A stretch of DNA of 64,000 bases from Tenebrio molitor (GCF_963966145.1 NC_091047.1:28892001-28956000); one strand, 5' to 3'; positions 23,335-34,325 are shown, counted from the stretch's first letter. Numbers and translations: made by a program. Notes: generated by a model not told the origin, from the sequence alone.

Positions 23335-24309
23335 TTACATGTGCTGCTGCTGCTGTTGTTGCTGCAACTGGAAGGTGTCCAAATGTTTGTTGATCTCCCT
23401 GTGGACGTGCTCCGGTAACACTCCCACGTTCGAGAAGAGGCTCCTGAGCACGTTCAACTCCTCCGTCAGCAGCTCTATCCTCTTCTGCAGCCTCTCGTTC
23501 TCCTTCACCAAGATCTTCACCTTCTCCTCGGTCTCCCTCGTCCGCACTTTCGCCTTTTCCCGGCTCTTCCTGACGGCGATGTTGTTCCGTTCCCTCCGGC
23601 GGCGGTACTCGTCGCTGTTCTTGTCGCAGGGTTTTACCGACTTGCGCGCGATGTGCTGGTTCAGCATCATGCCCTTGCCCTTCATCGCGTTCAGGTTGAG
23701 CTGGTGGTGCATGACGGGGCTGGGCGCCAGAGTGGTGAAGGTGGCGGCGCCGGGAGCGGCAGGGTACGGGCCCATGTAGCCGTTGGGCAGCACGTTGCAC
23801 GCCTGGCGACGGTACTCCTGCGGGTCCACCGGCTCCTCCTTGATGCTCGGCACGTCGCTGCCCGCCGAACTGTTCGAGTCGCTGTTGGAGTTCTGGGTGG
23901 CGGAGTAGGTGGCGCCGCTGTGCACCGGCTGGGGCATGTACGCGAGGGTCGTTCGCGGGTACGTCGGCGTGCCCATCACGGGCCGCGTCGGCAGCCCTTG
24001 CAGGTGCTTGCCCTGCTGCCCCTGCAGTATGTCAGAAAACAACCCATCGCCGAACTGCGAGTCGTCGATCAGGTTCTGCAGGTCGAGAGAGATCTCGGGG
24101 GTGTTCAGGTCGTTAAGCTCCTGCTGCTGGTACTGCTGCAGGTGGTGCTGCTTCAGCAGCGCCGTCGTCTGCTTCGAGATGCCCGTGTTGTTGTTCAGCG
24201 TCGTAAGATTATTGTTGTTCATGATCACCGACTTCTTCGATTCGTTATTGTTCATACCCCCGGAAGATTGCCCTTGCTGATGGTTGTCGTACATTTGCGG
24301 AGAATCCAT
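23335..24309 (-). CDS. slbo: C/EBP-family bZIP transcription factor (slbo orthologue)
   Basis: Intronless 324-residue protein starting MDSPQMYDNH; an in-frame ATG 17 codons upstream (24360) is a less likely start. Order of parts: Asn/Gln-rich N terminus; acidic/hydrophobic activation-like segment EISLDLQNLIDDSQFGDGLF (about 72-91); IKEEPVDP (156-163), a sumoylation/synergy-control motif typical of C/EBPs; basic region with RRRRERNNIAVRKSREKAK (about 236-254); a leucine zipper of about five heptads (LVKENERLQKRIELLTEEL) ending near residue 291; and a C-terminal polyglutamine run before the stop. The NNIAVRKSR signature is diagnostic of C/EBP rather than of CREB or AP-1. In insects the gene controls border-cell migration, gut and tracheal development and stress responses. 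It dimerises and binds ATTGCGCAAT-type sites in the nucleus. Confidence 0.95.
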   Translation of the reverse strand: MDSPQMYDNHQQGQSSGGMNNNESKKSVIMNNNNLTTLNNNTGISKQTTALLKQHHLQQYQQQELNDLNTPEISLDLQNLIDDSQFGDGLFSDILQGQQGKHLQGLPTRPVMGTPTYPRTTLAYMPQPVHSGATYSATQNSNSDSNSSAGSDVPSIKEEPVDPQEYRRQACNVLPNGYMGPYPAAPGAATFTTLAPSPVMHHQLNLNAMKGKGMMLNQHIARKSVKPCDKNSDEYRRRRERNNIAVRKSREKAKVRTRETEEKVKILVKENERLQKRIELLTEELNVLRSLFSNVGVLPEHVHREINKHLDTFQLQQQQQQQHM

Positions 24310-24700
24310 TTTTCCGGTACGACTTTCACCAGGTCCACTTTCACTGCCGAAACTCCTCACGCACTACGCACTTTCCCAAAATTTAAACATCTCCCAACAC
24401 AAACACACAAATACAACTCCGGTACTACTTCCGAAAAAAAAAATCTAGACACCCTCGACTAACTGTCTTTTGTCACTTGTCCGTCCGCGCCAACGTGATA
24501 CTGAAGCTTGTCAGGTGGACTGTCAGAGCCTACTTGGGGACCACACCGTTCGTGCGCTTGCCCAAGCCAACTTGATACTGAGATTGCTTAGCACTATTCC
24601 TGCTGTTTGTAGTGGTTAAGGGGGCTCATGCGCTCTGACTGCACATTCGTGCTGACGTACGTTTTGAAAGTGAAACATTGCGATTTGATTTCGTGCGCGC
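24310..24700 (-). promoter_or_regulatory. 5' leader and promoter region of C/EBP
   Basis: Sequence upstream of the C/EBP start is GC-richer than average. It contains two related blocks: CCAACGTGATACTGA near 24492 and CCAACTTGATACTGA near 24568. No minus-strand TATA box is evident. The extent and transcription start are guesses. Confidence 0.35.
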
Positions 24701-24899
24701 TACATAAAAGCGCGTGGTTTTTTTTTTGACGTAATTTGTAATTTCGACGGGGTCGATTTTACTATGGTCGCGGCTACTACACGTACGCTTTTTGCCGTTA
24801 GACTAGTTACAAAACGCGCGTGTGTGTGTAAAACTTTTATTCCGACAACTGAATTGCAATAAATGCAGAATAAATAAATACGCACACACATAAACACCC

Positions 24900-25687
24900 A
24901 GAAAACGTCGCTGTTTTGTTTAATGCTGTTGTTGTGCGGTTTTAATGGTCATCGACGACCAAAGAGACAATACCAACTGTTTTTCGCCAACTTGGATTTG
25001 TTGTGGGTGACACAGTTTTCGCATCGAATTGTGTCCGTTTTTCGAAAATTTTAGACGGTGACAAATTTCTGCGCATTGGATTTACAGTTTTCAGAAATTT
25101 TGCCTTATCTCTGACGAACTTACATCAAATGCTTGTTATTTTCACAATTTAATAACAAAAACTTATTCCCTTATGAAATAATCTCCTGATTTTCTTGTTT
25201 TCTTTCTTAGATTTGTTTATTCATATGAAATTATTTAGAACTGAAACATTCAAAACAACAGTACAAAAACACAATAAAAAATCGTTTTCTTATCAAGAGT
25301 CAAGACTGTACGTCATGCTTTGACAAATCGTTTAGATCACCCTCGTGAGGTTTAGCACCTTTGTAAAACCGAAAATATAAAATTGTTTAAGTAAAATATA
25401 TCTACCCAGGCATACAACATATTGTTAAGTAACTTTAAAAAATGCACTAATTTGAGTTCGTTCTGTTGTTTAGAAGGATAGAATGTTTCCTACTCAATTG
25501 TAATGATGACTTTTTAATATTTTTGTCTGGTTTGCAACGACGTGTTATTCAATGTACAAGACTTAGAACTTCTTCTGCAACTTTAATTTAAGTTTATATT
25601 CTTAAATACATATGTACTCTTAGTAATCCAAGTTTTCTTGTTCTTTCAAGTTTTATCCATATTCATAGATTTTGCTGGCAGTCAATT
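24900..25687. other. Intergenic AT-rich DNA, nothing recognised
   Basis: Upstream flank of the C/EBP gene; no exon or transposon end recognised. Confidence 0.35.
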
Positions 25688-25947
25688 AATCAACTTCAAC
25701 ATCAACAATTTATGAAACGTTATGCCCATATTACAGGTTTTAATAATTTATTTTTGTTCTAAACGCAGTTTATTTTGTATTGATTTATTGTGAAGAAAAT
25801 AAACTTAGATCACTTAAAATCAACTTCAACATCAACAATTTATGAAACGTTATGCCCATATTACAGGTTTTAATAATGTATTTTTGTTCTAAACGCAGTT
25901 TATTTTATATTGATTTATTGTGAAGAAAATAAACTTAGATCACTTAA
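25688..25947. repeat. Tandem duplication, 130-bp unit, two copies
   Basis: Units 25688-25817 and 25818-25947 both start AATCAACTTCAACATCAAC and end AACTTAGATCACTTAA. Only about two substitutions are visible between them, so the duplication is recent. Confidence 0.9.
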
Positions 25948-26337
25948 AAGACAACTTAGTTGACTACATATAAGTGTTTAAAAAATATATAATCATTTCA
26001 GATAAAACCCAGAATAACCGTTGTACCTACATACTTAATATTGGTGATGAGTTTTAATAACGTATCTCCACAAAATTGGTAATAGTAACGTTCATATCTA
26101 AATATGTATAAATAAGAGAATCAATGTGTCTGTTTTAAAAATCCATTATTTTTTTTGAAAATTAAAAATTATTTAACAAGGTAAATATGTAAACAAATTT
26201 TGTATCGTTTTCTATTTATTTAAATTAAACGAAGGTTTTGCTGTTGAAGGTTGTTCGTTTGAATAATCAGAAACTAAAGAAAGCAAACGGAAAACGATAT
26301 TGCTTGAAAATAAAAATTTGAAATATGTATGTATGTA

Positions 26338-26721
26338 CACTTGCTTTCAAAACTATCGCGTACACATTCAAAATCAAGTTACAACGATTTTGCAAAATTT
26401 AAGCAGTGTGAACGGGTAATTTTGAGATTAGGTTAAAGATGACGTTGACAGCAACTAAAAAAATTACGATCGGTCTTCTACTCACGGTTCCTTCTTGTTC
26501 TCACCTCTTCTTTACTTGGAGAACAGTGCTTTTATTAGCCCATTATGAGTAGCAACCCTTCTTACGGACCACTCCTCTTCTAATGTGGAAAGCATCAAAA
26601 CTTTGTCTTGCTCTGTCAGTCGAGGCATTTTGACTTTTCAAAAGTTTATTGAGTTGATTAATTACTACCCTGATTTAATACAGCGAAAAATAGGTGTACG
26701 GGAAAGTTTTGAAAGCAAGTG
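26338..26721 (-). mobile_element. Tc1-like deletion derivative flanked by TA
   Basis: Inverted ends CACTTGCTTTCAAAACTATC and GTTTTGAAAGCAAGTG, with TA on both sides (26336-26337, 26722-26723), as expected of Tc1/mariner elements. The 384-bp interior retains a 38-codon N-terminal transposase frame on the minus strand. The catalytic region is deleted. Confidence 0.85.
26512..26628 (-). CDS. N-terminal helix-turn-helix fragment of a Tc1-like transposase
   Basis: 38-residue frame starting MPRLTEQDKVLMLSTLEEEW and continuing SVRRVATHNG. It resembles the first helix-turn-helix of Tc1/mariner transposases, which binds the terminal repeat. The frame ends shortly after and lacks the rest of the DNA-binding and DDE domains. 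It is inside the TIRs of 26338-26721, close to one end. Confidence 0.65.
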   Translation of the reverse strand: MPRLTEQDKVLMLSTLEEEWSVRRVATHNGLIKALFSK

Positions 26722-27047
26722 TACATATTTGCAAAAAATTAGGAGTAGGTATCATTTTTTATTTTCGACAAGTCTGTCTAAATAAATAATTTCAGTCAAA
26801 TGTGTTTCAACTAAATGATAGAAATCATAATATGAATGTTATGTAGGTATGTACTTAAGTAATAACTTAAGTTCGTATACAAGATGTTTACTTAAAAAGA
26901 CATTCAGAACTGAGAAAAAATCGGAGTGTCGATTTTTTGAAAATTGAAAGTACTTTTTTAAATGTTATCGAAAAATTAATAAATAAATAATTGTTACACC
27001 ATGTCCTAGTTATTTAAATGAAATGATGGTTTTGTTGATAATGGTTG

Positions 27048-27335
27048 TTTATTTAAATAATGATAAATTAGATAAGGCACAAGGAAAATGTTACTACACA
27101 TTTTTAAATTTTTTTATTTAAATAACGATAAATTAGAAAAGATTAAAGGAAAACGTTACTACATTTTAACATTTCTTTATTTAAATCATAATAAATTAGA
27201 AAAGATAAAGGGCGAACGTTAATGCACATTTTAAAATTCCTTTATTGATTTTTAATTTTTATTAGATATTATTTATTTAAATAATGATAAATTAGAAAAA
27301 AGTAAAGGGAAAACATTACTACCATTTGAAAATCA
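27048..27335. repeat. Four degenerate ~63-bp tandem repeats
   Basis: Units begin near 27048, 27113, 27176 and 27272. Each has TTTATTTAAAT, ATAAATTAGA-AA, a purine-rich AAGG-AAA block and CGTTACTACA or a variant. The last spacing is stretched by an AT-rich insert. Age is intermediate. Confidence 0.8.
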
Positions 27336-30088
27336 TAGTTAAAAGTATTTGTATAAATAAATTTGATGAACATCCTCATATATTTCGACCACAAAATAGA
27401 TTTTGTTCTGTGTAAAAATTAACATCAAAGCTTACGCTGTAAACAAAAGACTTCATAAACACTCTCCCTTTCCTGTCATAAATCCTTCAAGATTGAACAA
27501 ATGCATCATTTTACACTACGCTGGAAACTTTTTTATGACAGACACGGTACCTAACCCCAATCTGTCAGAATTTATTTAATTTATTAAGCTTGTTTCATGT
27601 CACTATCAAGATTTTTTCTATCGGAAAAGTCTACATTTTTTATAAATACTTCCAGGAAATCCGTAATCCTGATTACCGACAGATAAAGCGAATTTGTCAC
27701 ATTAAAACGTGCAAATCAACTAACAACTCCATATTAGGAACAAGAACTTACGGGGCCACACTGAAGTTGTCCGTACTAATCACAGACGTGCCTTTGTGCG
27801 ACCGCCGCCCTCAACTTTTCAAAACAAACATTTTTTAGATCGCAGTTCTCGTTGTCTTTGACCCGATGACATGAATATTCATTTTATTTTAGAAATTTGT
27901 TATGCAAATCTCATCGCGTTTACTTTCATTGATGGCATTTATAGTCTTTGGTTATTTAAATTTTTGATTTTTTGACATTCACCGTGTAATAAATCGACTC
28001 GAGCACAACGATTGGTAGCACTTAGTGTAAATTTTCGATGCGATTTATGACTTGCCATTTAAACTTTATCTTAATGGCCGCCCACTCGGCTGTGATACAA
28101 TTTTTTAAAAAAATGTCATCGATTGTATTTACGGAAGATTAATAAATCGAGAACCTTGCAAAAAATCACTGATATTTTCGGAGGAAGTACCGTTCAAGGC
28201 GTCTATCGCGAATGTTGGATTGAATTTGTGGCATTTGATCATGGCCATTTCGCCGCATTCGACTAAAATGTCCAAGAGCGATTAAAAAAGTTATTATTTT
28301 CAGATAAGCGACTTGCTACAAACACGACTGTACCTAATGCGTGTGTGACACTTGTGTTATTCATCCGAAGACTTAGCGATAAAAGATAAAAATCTGTTTT
28401 TAGAGAAAAAAATTCCTTGACCTATAAATGAGGGGCAAAGGAGAGTGTCTACTGACTTTAGAATTTTTAGCTGGAGTCACAGAGGTCGCTGAAAACGCGT
28501 AACGCACGCGATTACTTTGATAACGGAATTGTCACAATCTAATCAACTTAATACATAACTATTTTTTATTCAATTAGGCTACGAATGGGTTTCCGGGATT
28601 TTACTTTTTCTAAAGCGTCACTTCACTTGACTTCACAACTCCTCTTCAAATTTTTCCCAAAAATCTAACTCACTTTGCAGCCACTTCCTGCACGCTCTTT
28701 TTCCCATCGTAATCTAATAAGAAATTCATTGACAGTTCTCAGATAGCACGCTCCCTACCGGTCGTGACTGGCTCGAATTGATTTAAATGCCATAAATGTC
28801 ACTCCATTATGTTGTCCACAAAAATCCAAAAGTAAAAGTAATAAACTAGTACAATAAAAAAATAAATAAATAACAGTAAAATGGCCAATAAATGTAACAA
28901 AGAACACACTAAAAACTCTTTGCGGTTTGACAGTCCTAAATGTGACGTCACAGTTTGAAAAACTAAGATGTTTGAAATCTGATTTTGGTTATTTATTTTC
29001 TGTTAACGATGCATAAAACATGAAATTAGCCGCTTCTGCAACTGGTATCACAAAAAAGTGAAATCGAAGTGTGCTGTTGTACGTGACAGTTGTCATTTTT
29101 GACATTTGTTGTGTCATTCATCTCCGAGCCGAATCAATTTCAGACATCCTTTTTCTTTCATGGTACAGAGTTTGAAAAACCTGCGATATCAGAGAAAATA
29201 CACAGAGCTGAGCGCACCAAACTCCCGTTTGAGTTATTTATAATACTACCTGTAGCGTGTACGCGTCTCAGATGTTGGTTAGTGTTGATTTATGTGTACT
29301 TAACTCTGGGTTTTATTAAATCTGACTCGACTTAGTGCACTTGAGAATAAAAGGATTAGCCTTAACACCTGTTGTATTGTACGGCAGATTTCCTGCTACT
29401 CGGATGACGGTATGTGTTACTATAAATCTGTCGAATTATTAAATAATGAGGGGAAAAAACTATCACAAAAAAACTCATGAATAGAAAATTGTGGACGCGG
29501 TGTCGTGTGCTGCCGCAGTTCTTGTAGAAAAAGATAGTAAAACGTGTGCATCAAAGGCGGGCCTGAAACGTCACGTTACGTCACAAACCTGATTCACACG
29601 TGCAGGAATGTGCATAGATTCCTGATGAAAGTAGGTCATGAAACAGCTGCTATGAGAGACGCGAGCGACATCTGCTAGGTAATGGCTAAAACAGCGAAAT
29701 TACTACCAAAGCAACCCTGTTCATTGGCTGTCCTATTTCCTGCAAAAATAGAATTCTTTTAAACTTCCAGCAGAATTTACTTTCTCTGTTTCCTGTAATT
29801 AAAATAAGTCAAAATGCGAAATGGTGCATTACTGGTTGCTGTCACATGTCAAACAGTTTCGTTTTACTGAGCATAATATTCTGAATTTTTAAATTGTTCT
29901 TTATTTATATCATTTGTTTAGGCTCTAAGTAGAGTTGCCAATTTGTCGTCTAGCCTTTTATACGACTCCGTTAAATCTTACAATAAATAAATTTGCTAGG
30001 GGAAAATAATTCACTTTTCACTCCGAGGTTCTTACCCCGGAAGATGGTTTGCGGCAGCCATAAGTTTTAACAACAATAGTTATTTGTA
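27336..30088. other. Intergenic DNA, no gene recognised
   Basis: Short frames at 27590-27838 and 29090-29335 show no domain and no splice context, so they are not called. The region has no long terminal repeats that I could pair. It is one of the longest repeat-poor stretches in the window. Confidence 0.35.
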
Positions 30089-30340
30089 CCGGGTGAGCAA
30101 CAATAACTATTTCAGTTGGCAATAAAAAAATTTACATGAAATTTTCAAGACTGTGAATTGTACCTATTTCGGTTTGTTTTATTGACATTATTGACAGCTG
30201 GCACACATTTCAAATTTAAACGTCTTGGTTTTTGTAATCATTTATTAGTAAAATGGTTTTTTCATTGGAACATGACATAAAAGTCACCAAAAATCACCAG
30301 AATTTATTGCTAACTCAAACAGTAATTGTTGCTCACACGG
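30089..30340. mobile_element. 252-bp MITE with CCGGGTGAGCAAC termini
   Basis: Left end CCGGGTGAGCAACAATAACT and right end its near complement AATTGTTGCTCACACGG, both bordered by TA. The inner arms also pair (CAGTTGGCAATAAA with TTTATTGCTAACTC). Non-coding. Confidence 0.8.
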
Positions 30341-30349
30341 TACCACAAG

Positions 30350-30403
30350 GCTAGAAAATGCCAGTTTGCAAGTGCAAGCACTTGCAAAACATTTTCTAGC
30401 CGT
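30350..30403. repeat. Short foldback
   Basis: GGCTAGAAAATG at the left pairs with CATTTTCTAGCC at the right, and inner TTGCAAGTGC pairs with GCACTTGCAA. About 54 bp, next to the MITE at 30089-30340. Confidence 0.7.
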
Positions 30404-31032
30404 GTAATACACAAACATTTTTCGGCCGACAATTTATTTAAAGCAAAATATAATCATTTTTGTTAAAAAATTACTAGACAGGGTATTTATTTTTCTTCCA
30501 TTGGCAACATAAAGGATTCAAGAAGCGACTGTCACGACAAAAATCGACCAATTCCTCAAATATTCAAAACCGTCGTCGTCGTTTCTGTTATTCCTAACCA
30601 ATGCCTTCCTAACCCGTCGCTTGATACCCCCCTCGGCCCTGCTATACACAATGTACAGCTTGCGATAAAGGATACAAATTTGTTCCACATCAATATCTTA
30701 CACTTAAAAAATTGTACAAAAATGCCGCATGACACTGACATTTTGTGCTGCCAACCTAAAATCTTTAATTAAAAATTCCTGTGTCGATTTTCTTGCCTAG
30801 ACAGGGAAATGCTAGTTTCCCTCTACGTAGTTTCCAGACGATTTAGACGAATGAAACATCAGTGTTTCTAGACGGAGGCCGAAAAAAAAACATTTGTATA
30901 TGAACTATTGGAGAAAGTTTTAGGTTGTAATGATGTTGATATTTACACCAAAAATTTTTCGAACCATTCCATTCATTAAAAAGTAGACAAACTCAAAAAG
31001 CAGTTAATAAAAAAGGAAAATTCAGAAATGAG

Positions 31033-32257
31033 CAAGGGCGTAGCGAGGTACGGGCAGGGAGGGGCAGCTGCCCCCCCCTAGAAGAGCGATCGGATAATGC
31101 TCACGAGCTTTTATGTGAGACACGCTGGTCGCAAAAATATAAGAGTATTGCCATTTTTAACAAACATTTTGAAGAAATTATTAATGGACTTGGAATTATA
31201 TCTACAGAAGGGAATGCTGCTGCAAGAAAAACTGCTTATCAATTACATTGTGCTGCTACTAAATCTGTTTTCATTATATGCGTTACATTGATAGCCAAAT
31301 ATTCAGGTATATTGGAACCTGTTGCCAATGCTTTACAATCGAAGGCTGTCGATATGTACACGTGCGTGAATCATATCAAGAGAATTATTTCTGTTATTGA
31401 AAATCATCGCGGTAACGCAGACAGCGAGAGTCAGACTATTTTAGACATTGCACATAGAACTGCAACTGCCATTGGCACTGATTTGCAAATCCCGCGTATT
31501 GCATGTCGCCAACAACATCGGTCCAATCACCCAGCTGAGAGTTTATGCAAATTTTGGAAGCGATCAGTTATCATTCCTTATTTAGATTCTTTGATATCCG
31601 CACTCGACCAGCGTTTTTCTAATGAACATTTACCAGCTTTTAGTTTAATGTCGATACATCCATGTTCGATGTTAAATATGTCACTGGTTGATTTTAAAGA
31701 AAAATCGCAAGATTTCTGTCAGTACTATGATCTTCCTCTTTTTGAGCATGAAGCGGAATTATGGTATAAACTTTGGAAGGATAAAGGTATAGAAAGAGAA
31801 GGTCTAGAAAAATTAGACTTTACTGATGTATTAAAGGAGGCGGACACTTTCTTCCCGGCAACTAAAAAAGCCATACTTATATCGTTGGCACAACCGTGTA
31901 CAACAAGTAATATAGAAAGGTCTTTTTCTACCCTGCGACGTGTCAAAACGTGGCTGAGGTCTACGATGACCGAAAACCGTTTAAACGGGTTGTGTATGTT
32001 AAGCGTACACCGGAAAATTGTCCAAGAAAAAAAAATGAAATTGTAAGAGAAGTTTTAAATAAATTTAGTGAAGAACCGCGCAGATTACTCATCAAGTAAT
32101 AAAGCTGGTTGTTACATTTTGTTTTTAATTTTTACCTCACCTCCACTACTAATGTGAGATACTCATATGTTAAAAATTATTTTAAACGATTAAAACAATA
32201 TAGTCTAGGATTTTCTTAATCTGCCCCCCTCTATATAGAATCCTGGCTACGCCCTTG
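31033..32257 (+). mobile_element. hAT transposon with perfect 8-bp target duplication
   Basis: Ends are CAAGGGCGTAGCGAGG at the left and CCTGGCTACGCCCTTG at the right. Flanking direct repeats GAAATGAG at 31025-31032 and 32258-32265 are identical, as hAT insertion gives 8-bp duplications. The 1,225-bp body encodes the C-terminal half of a hAT transposase (31078-32046) but has no N-terminal zinc-finger part, so it is a 5'-deleted copy. Subterminal C- and G-rich runs are mirrored (GGCAGCTGCCCCCCCC; CTGCCCCCCT). Confidence 0.93.
31078..32046 (+). CDS. hAT transposase, C-terminal part (ZMYM1-like), 5'-truncated
   Basis: One continuous frame with no internal stop. It opens in the left TIR region (LEERSDNAHELLCETRW), a block typical of the RNase-H core of ZMYM1-like and '52 kDa repressor'-like hAT proteins. 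It ends with the hAT dimerisation segment SNIERSFSTLRRVKTWLR, then LNGLCMLSVH. There is no good start codon upstream; the first in-frame ATGs lie deep in the domain. The N-terminal BED/TTF-type zinc finger and the first catalytic Asp are absent. It should not transpose by itself, but lack of stops over 320 codons suggests a young insertion. Confidence 0.85.
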   Translation, partial: LEERSDNAHELLCETRWSQKYKSIAIFNKHFEEIINGLGIISTEGNAAARKTAYQLHCAATKSVFIICVTLIAKYSGILEPVANALQSKAVDMYTCVNHIKRIISVIENHRGNADSESQTILDIAHRTATAIGTDLQIPRIACRQQHRSNHPAESLCKFWKRSVIIPYLDSLISALDQRFSNEHLPAFSLMSIHPCSMLNMSLVDFKEKSQDFCQYYDLPLFEHEAELWYKLWKDKGIEREGLEKLDFTDVLKEADTFFPATKKAILISLAQPCTTSNIERSFSTLRRVKTWLRSTMTENRLNGLCMLSVHRKIVQEKKMKL

Positions 32258-32263
32258 GAAATG

Positions 32264-32383
32264 AGTGCAGATTCTGATTACGGTGCCTGTTTTAGTGGAT
32301 TGGGTGATGACGAAATGATGGATATGTCAGTGGCTACATATGAGAAAATAAAACAAGAATTTTTAAATGTGTTTAGGTAAAGT
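32264..32383 (+). other. Small acidic reading frame interrupted by hAT and followed by a MITE
   Basis: Removing the hAT insertion (one TSD copy) joins a short lysine-rich frame ending KKENSE to MSADSDYGACFSGLGDDEMM, continuing for ~40 residues until the MITE at 32377. The MITE end supplies the next in-frame stop. I do not recognise the protein. It could be a chance frame, an old transposon gene, or a host exon. Confidence 0.25.
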
Positions 32384-32593
32384 TGACTCAAGTTGCAAAA
32401 AACCACTTGTCATTTGCAACAGCATTTTTTTCATATTTTTGAACCAAATAAAGGCACAAAGGGACCAGAAAATCATAGTTTGGGTTGGATATTTTCCATA
32501 TAAGTACAGTTTTAAAGTAATTTCAAATGACTAATGCCATAAAAGTGCTGTTGCAAATGCCAAGTGGTTTTTTGCAACTTGAGTCAACTTTAC
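32377..32593. mobile_element. MITE family C, copy 1
   Basis: Inverted ends GTAAAGTTGACTCAAGTTGC then AAAAAACCACTTG, with exact reverse complement ...CAAGTTGAGTCAAC-type sequence at the right (GCAACTTGAGTCAACTTTAC). The interior GCAACAGCA and TGCTGTTGC also pair. Two further copies lie together at 51952-52138 and 52165-52374. Confidence 0.9.
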
Positions 32594-33383
32594 TTTGTGT
32601 GATGTTGCATAAATTCCAATGGGGCATTGCAATAATGGCGAGTGGAAGAGGCAAAGAAATAATAGATTAACCGCTGGTAATTTTGGAATTTTCACGATTG
32701 TTTTAAACACGCAGCAGGCCAAGATATTTTTTTGTTAGATTGGCGTCAGGTCCTGTCATATGACGTTTCGTTTTTAAATATTCGCACTGTTGTTAATTCC
32801 GTCATTAATTTAGTTAATAAGAATTTACCCAGAACTGCCCTACAAATATGCATGTTTCATTTCAATTAATTCAATTACAATTTTACGATCATTGTTCCTA
32901 ATGCGGTCAATTATCACATATTTATCATGAGCATGACAAATCACAATACTGCCAACTAAAATGTCAGATTTTCATAGATAGTCCGAATTTGAAACAATCG
33001 TGAATGGTATATGCCATTCACGATGTTTTGGCATAAGGGGAGGCCATGGAAAAAGTGCATTTAAGTTGGCAGTAAAGCCTGTCTGTTGAATTTGGTTATG
33101 GTTTTCTAAATTTGAGGTTATAAACTGCGTCATTGTCTAGTGCATTGTTGTCAGTTTTACTAGTTTGCAATAGAACAATACTTACACATTTTTAATCCAA
33201 TTTTACAAAACAGGAAACTGACTTGAACATACTACAGAATAGTAGGGACCGGGACCGAAAGACGAAGTGGCTCCTGTTAATTTATGCACCACTTAGATAA
33301 CCCACCTATACAGTGTCTTAACCAACCAGTTAGTAACTTCTCAATGAATTTTTCATTTTAACCAAAACATTCCTAAAACTAGA
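32594..33383. other. Intergenic DNA with one palindrome and a shared 50-bp segment
   Basis: ATCGTGAATGG and CCATTCACGAT form an 11-bp-arm palindrome at 32998-33025. The following ~50 bp (to about 33063) are repeated, inverted, at 37528-37573 inside a Tc1 pseudogene. No gene. Confidence 0.5.
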
Positions 33384-34325
33384 TTGTATAAAATCTTGTA
33401 CCTACTTATTAAGCCTTACTTTATTCGAATCTTTCTGCAAAATATTTACACACCCATTGTCTATGACAAAAAAGAACAAAACTATTCAACTTCCATAATT
33501 TCATTAGTAAATTCTGAATCATTACCTGCATCAAAATCCCAATCAAATTCCGAGTCAGATTCTCCTAATGAAATTATTAAAGGAAGAACGTTTTCAAATG
33601 AAAGATTTCACATTAATTTTGCCCAATCTTCCGAAATAAGTTCTTCACAATATCAATCACAGGATCAAGCCATAAATTCACAAGAGGCAAGACTGGCATT
33701 TGCGCTGGAATACATGTTACGAGGAAACGATTTTTGGGAAAACGTAATATTTAGCGACGAAAAAGTTTTTCAGTCAGCTTCGAATGGACGAATGCGCGTT
33801 TATAGACCGAGGAATCAAAGGTACAACCCGAAATATGTGCACAAAAATGATAATAGTGGTAGATTCTCGGTAAATATGTGGGCTTGGGTTTCCGCAAAGA
33901 GTCCTGGGGTAATCGTACACATTGAAGAACGCCTTACAAGTCACATTTATACCAGGATTTTGGAAGAAATTATGGTGCCTTCAGTAAGGGTTGTCTATCC
34001 GGAAGATAACTTTGTCTTCCAGCAAGATAACTGTCCGGTGCATACCGCTCACAGGGTCTCAGAATGGTTTCAAAACCATGGTATCAACGTTCTTGACTGG
34101 CCGAGTTTGAGCCCTGACTTAAACCCGATCGAAAATATGTGGGCTGCAGTAGTTAAAAGCATGAAAAGGCACCGAGTGAGATTTGAAAACAAAGATCAAC
34201 TCTTGACTGCAATTAGTGAGGCATGGCATGATTTACCCCGGCATTATTTTACAAATTTATGTCTGTCCATGCCCAACCGACTACTTAAAGTTTACGAGGC
34301 CAACGGAGAAATGACTAAATACTAA
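33384..34325 (+). CDS. Tc1-like DD34E transposase with unusual Ser-rich N terminus
   Basis: Uninterrupted 313-residue frame. Residues ~105-313 form a Tc1-type DDE domain: FSDEK (Asp125), QQDNCPVH (Asp215) and LNPIENMW (Glu250), with 34 residues between the last two, i.e. DD34E. All three catalytic acids and the surrounding motifs are intact. The usual paired helix-turn-helix N terminus is missing; in its place are ~100 residues rich in Ser, Gln and Asn (NSESLPASKSQSNSESDSPN). I could not find TIRs. Either the true N-terminal exon lies upstream behind an intron, or the DNA-binding half has been replaced. Family assignment is secure; activity or domestication is open. Confidence 0.8.
   Translation: MYKILYLLIKPYFIRIFLQNIYTPIVYDKKEQNYSTSIISLVNSESLPASKSQSNSESDSPNEIIKGRTFSNERFHINFAQSSEISSSQYQSQDQAINSQEARLAFALEYMLRGNDFWENVIFSDEKVFQSASNGRMRVYRPRNQRYNPKYVHKNDNSGRFSVNMWAWVSAKSPGVIVHIEERLTSHIYTRILEEIMVPSVRVVYPEDNFVFQQDNCPVHTAHRVSEWFQNHGINVLDWPSLSPDLNPIENMWAAVVKSMKRHRVRFENKDQLLTAISEAWHDLPRHYFTNLCLSMPNRLLKVYEANGEMTKY

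Noticed and set aside
23653..24462. Plus-strand frames of up to 269 codons opposite C/EBP
   Set aside because: Their residues follow from the codon bias and repeats of the C/EBP coding strand; they carry no domain.
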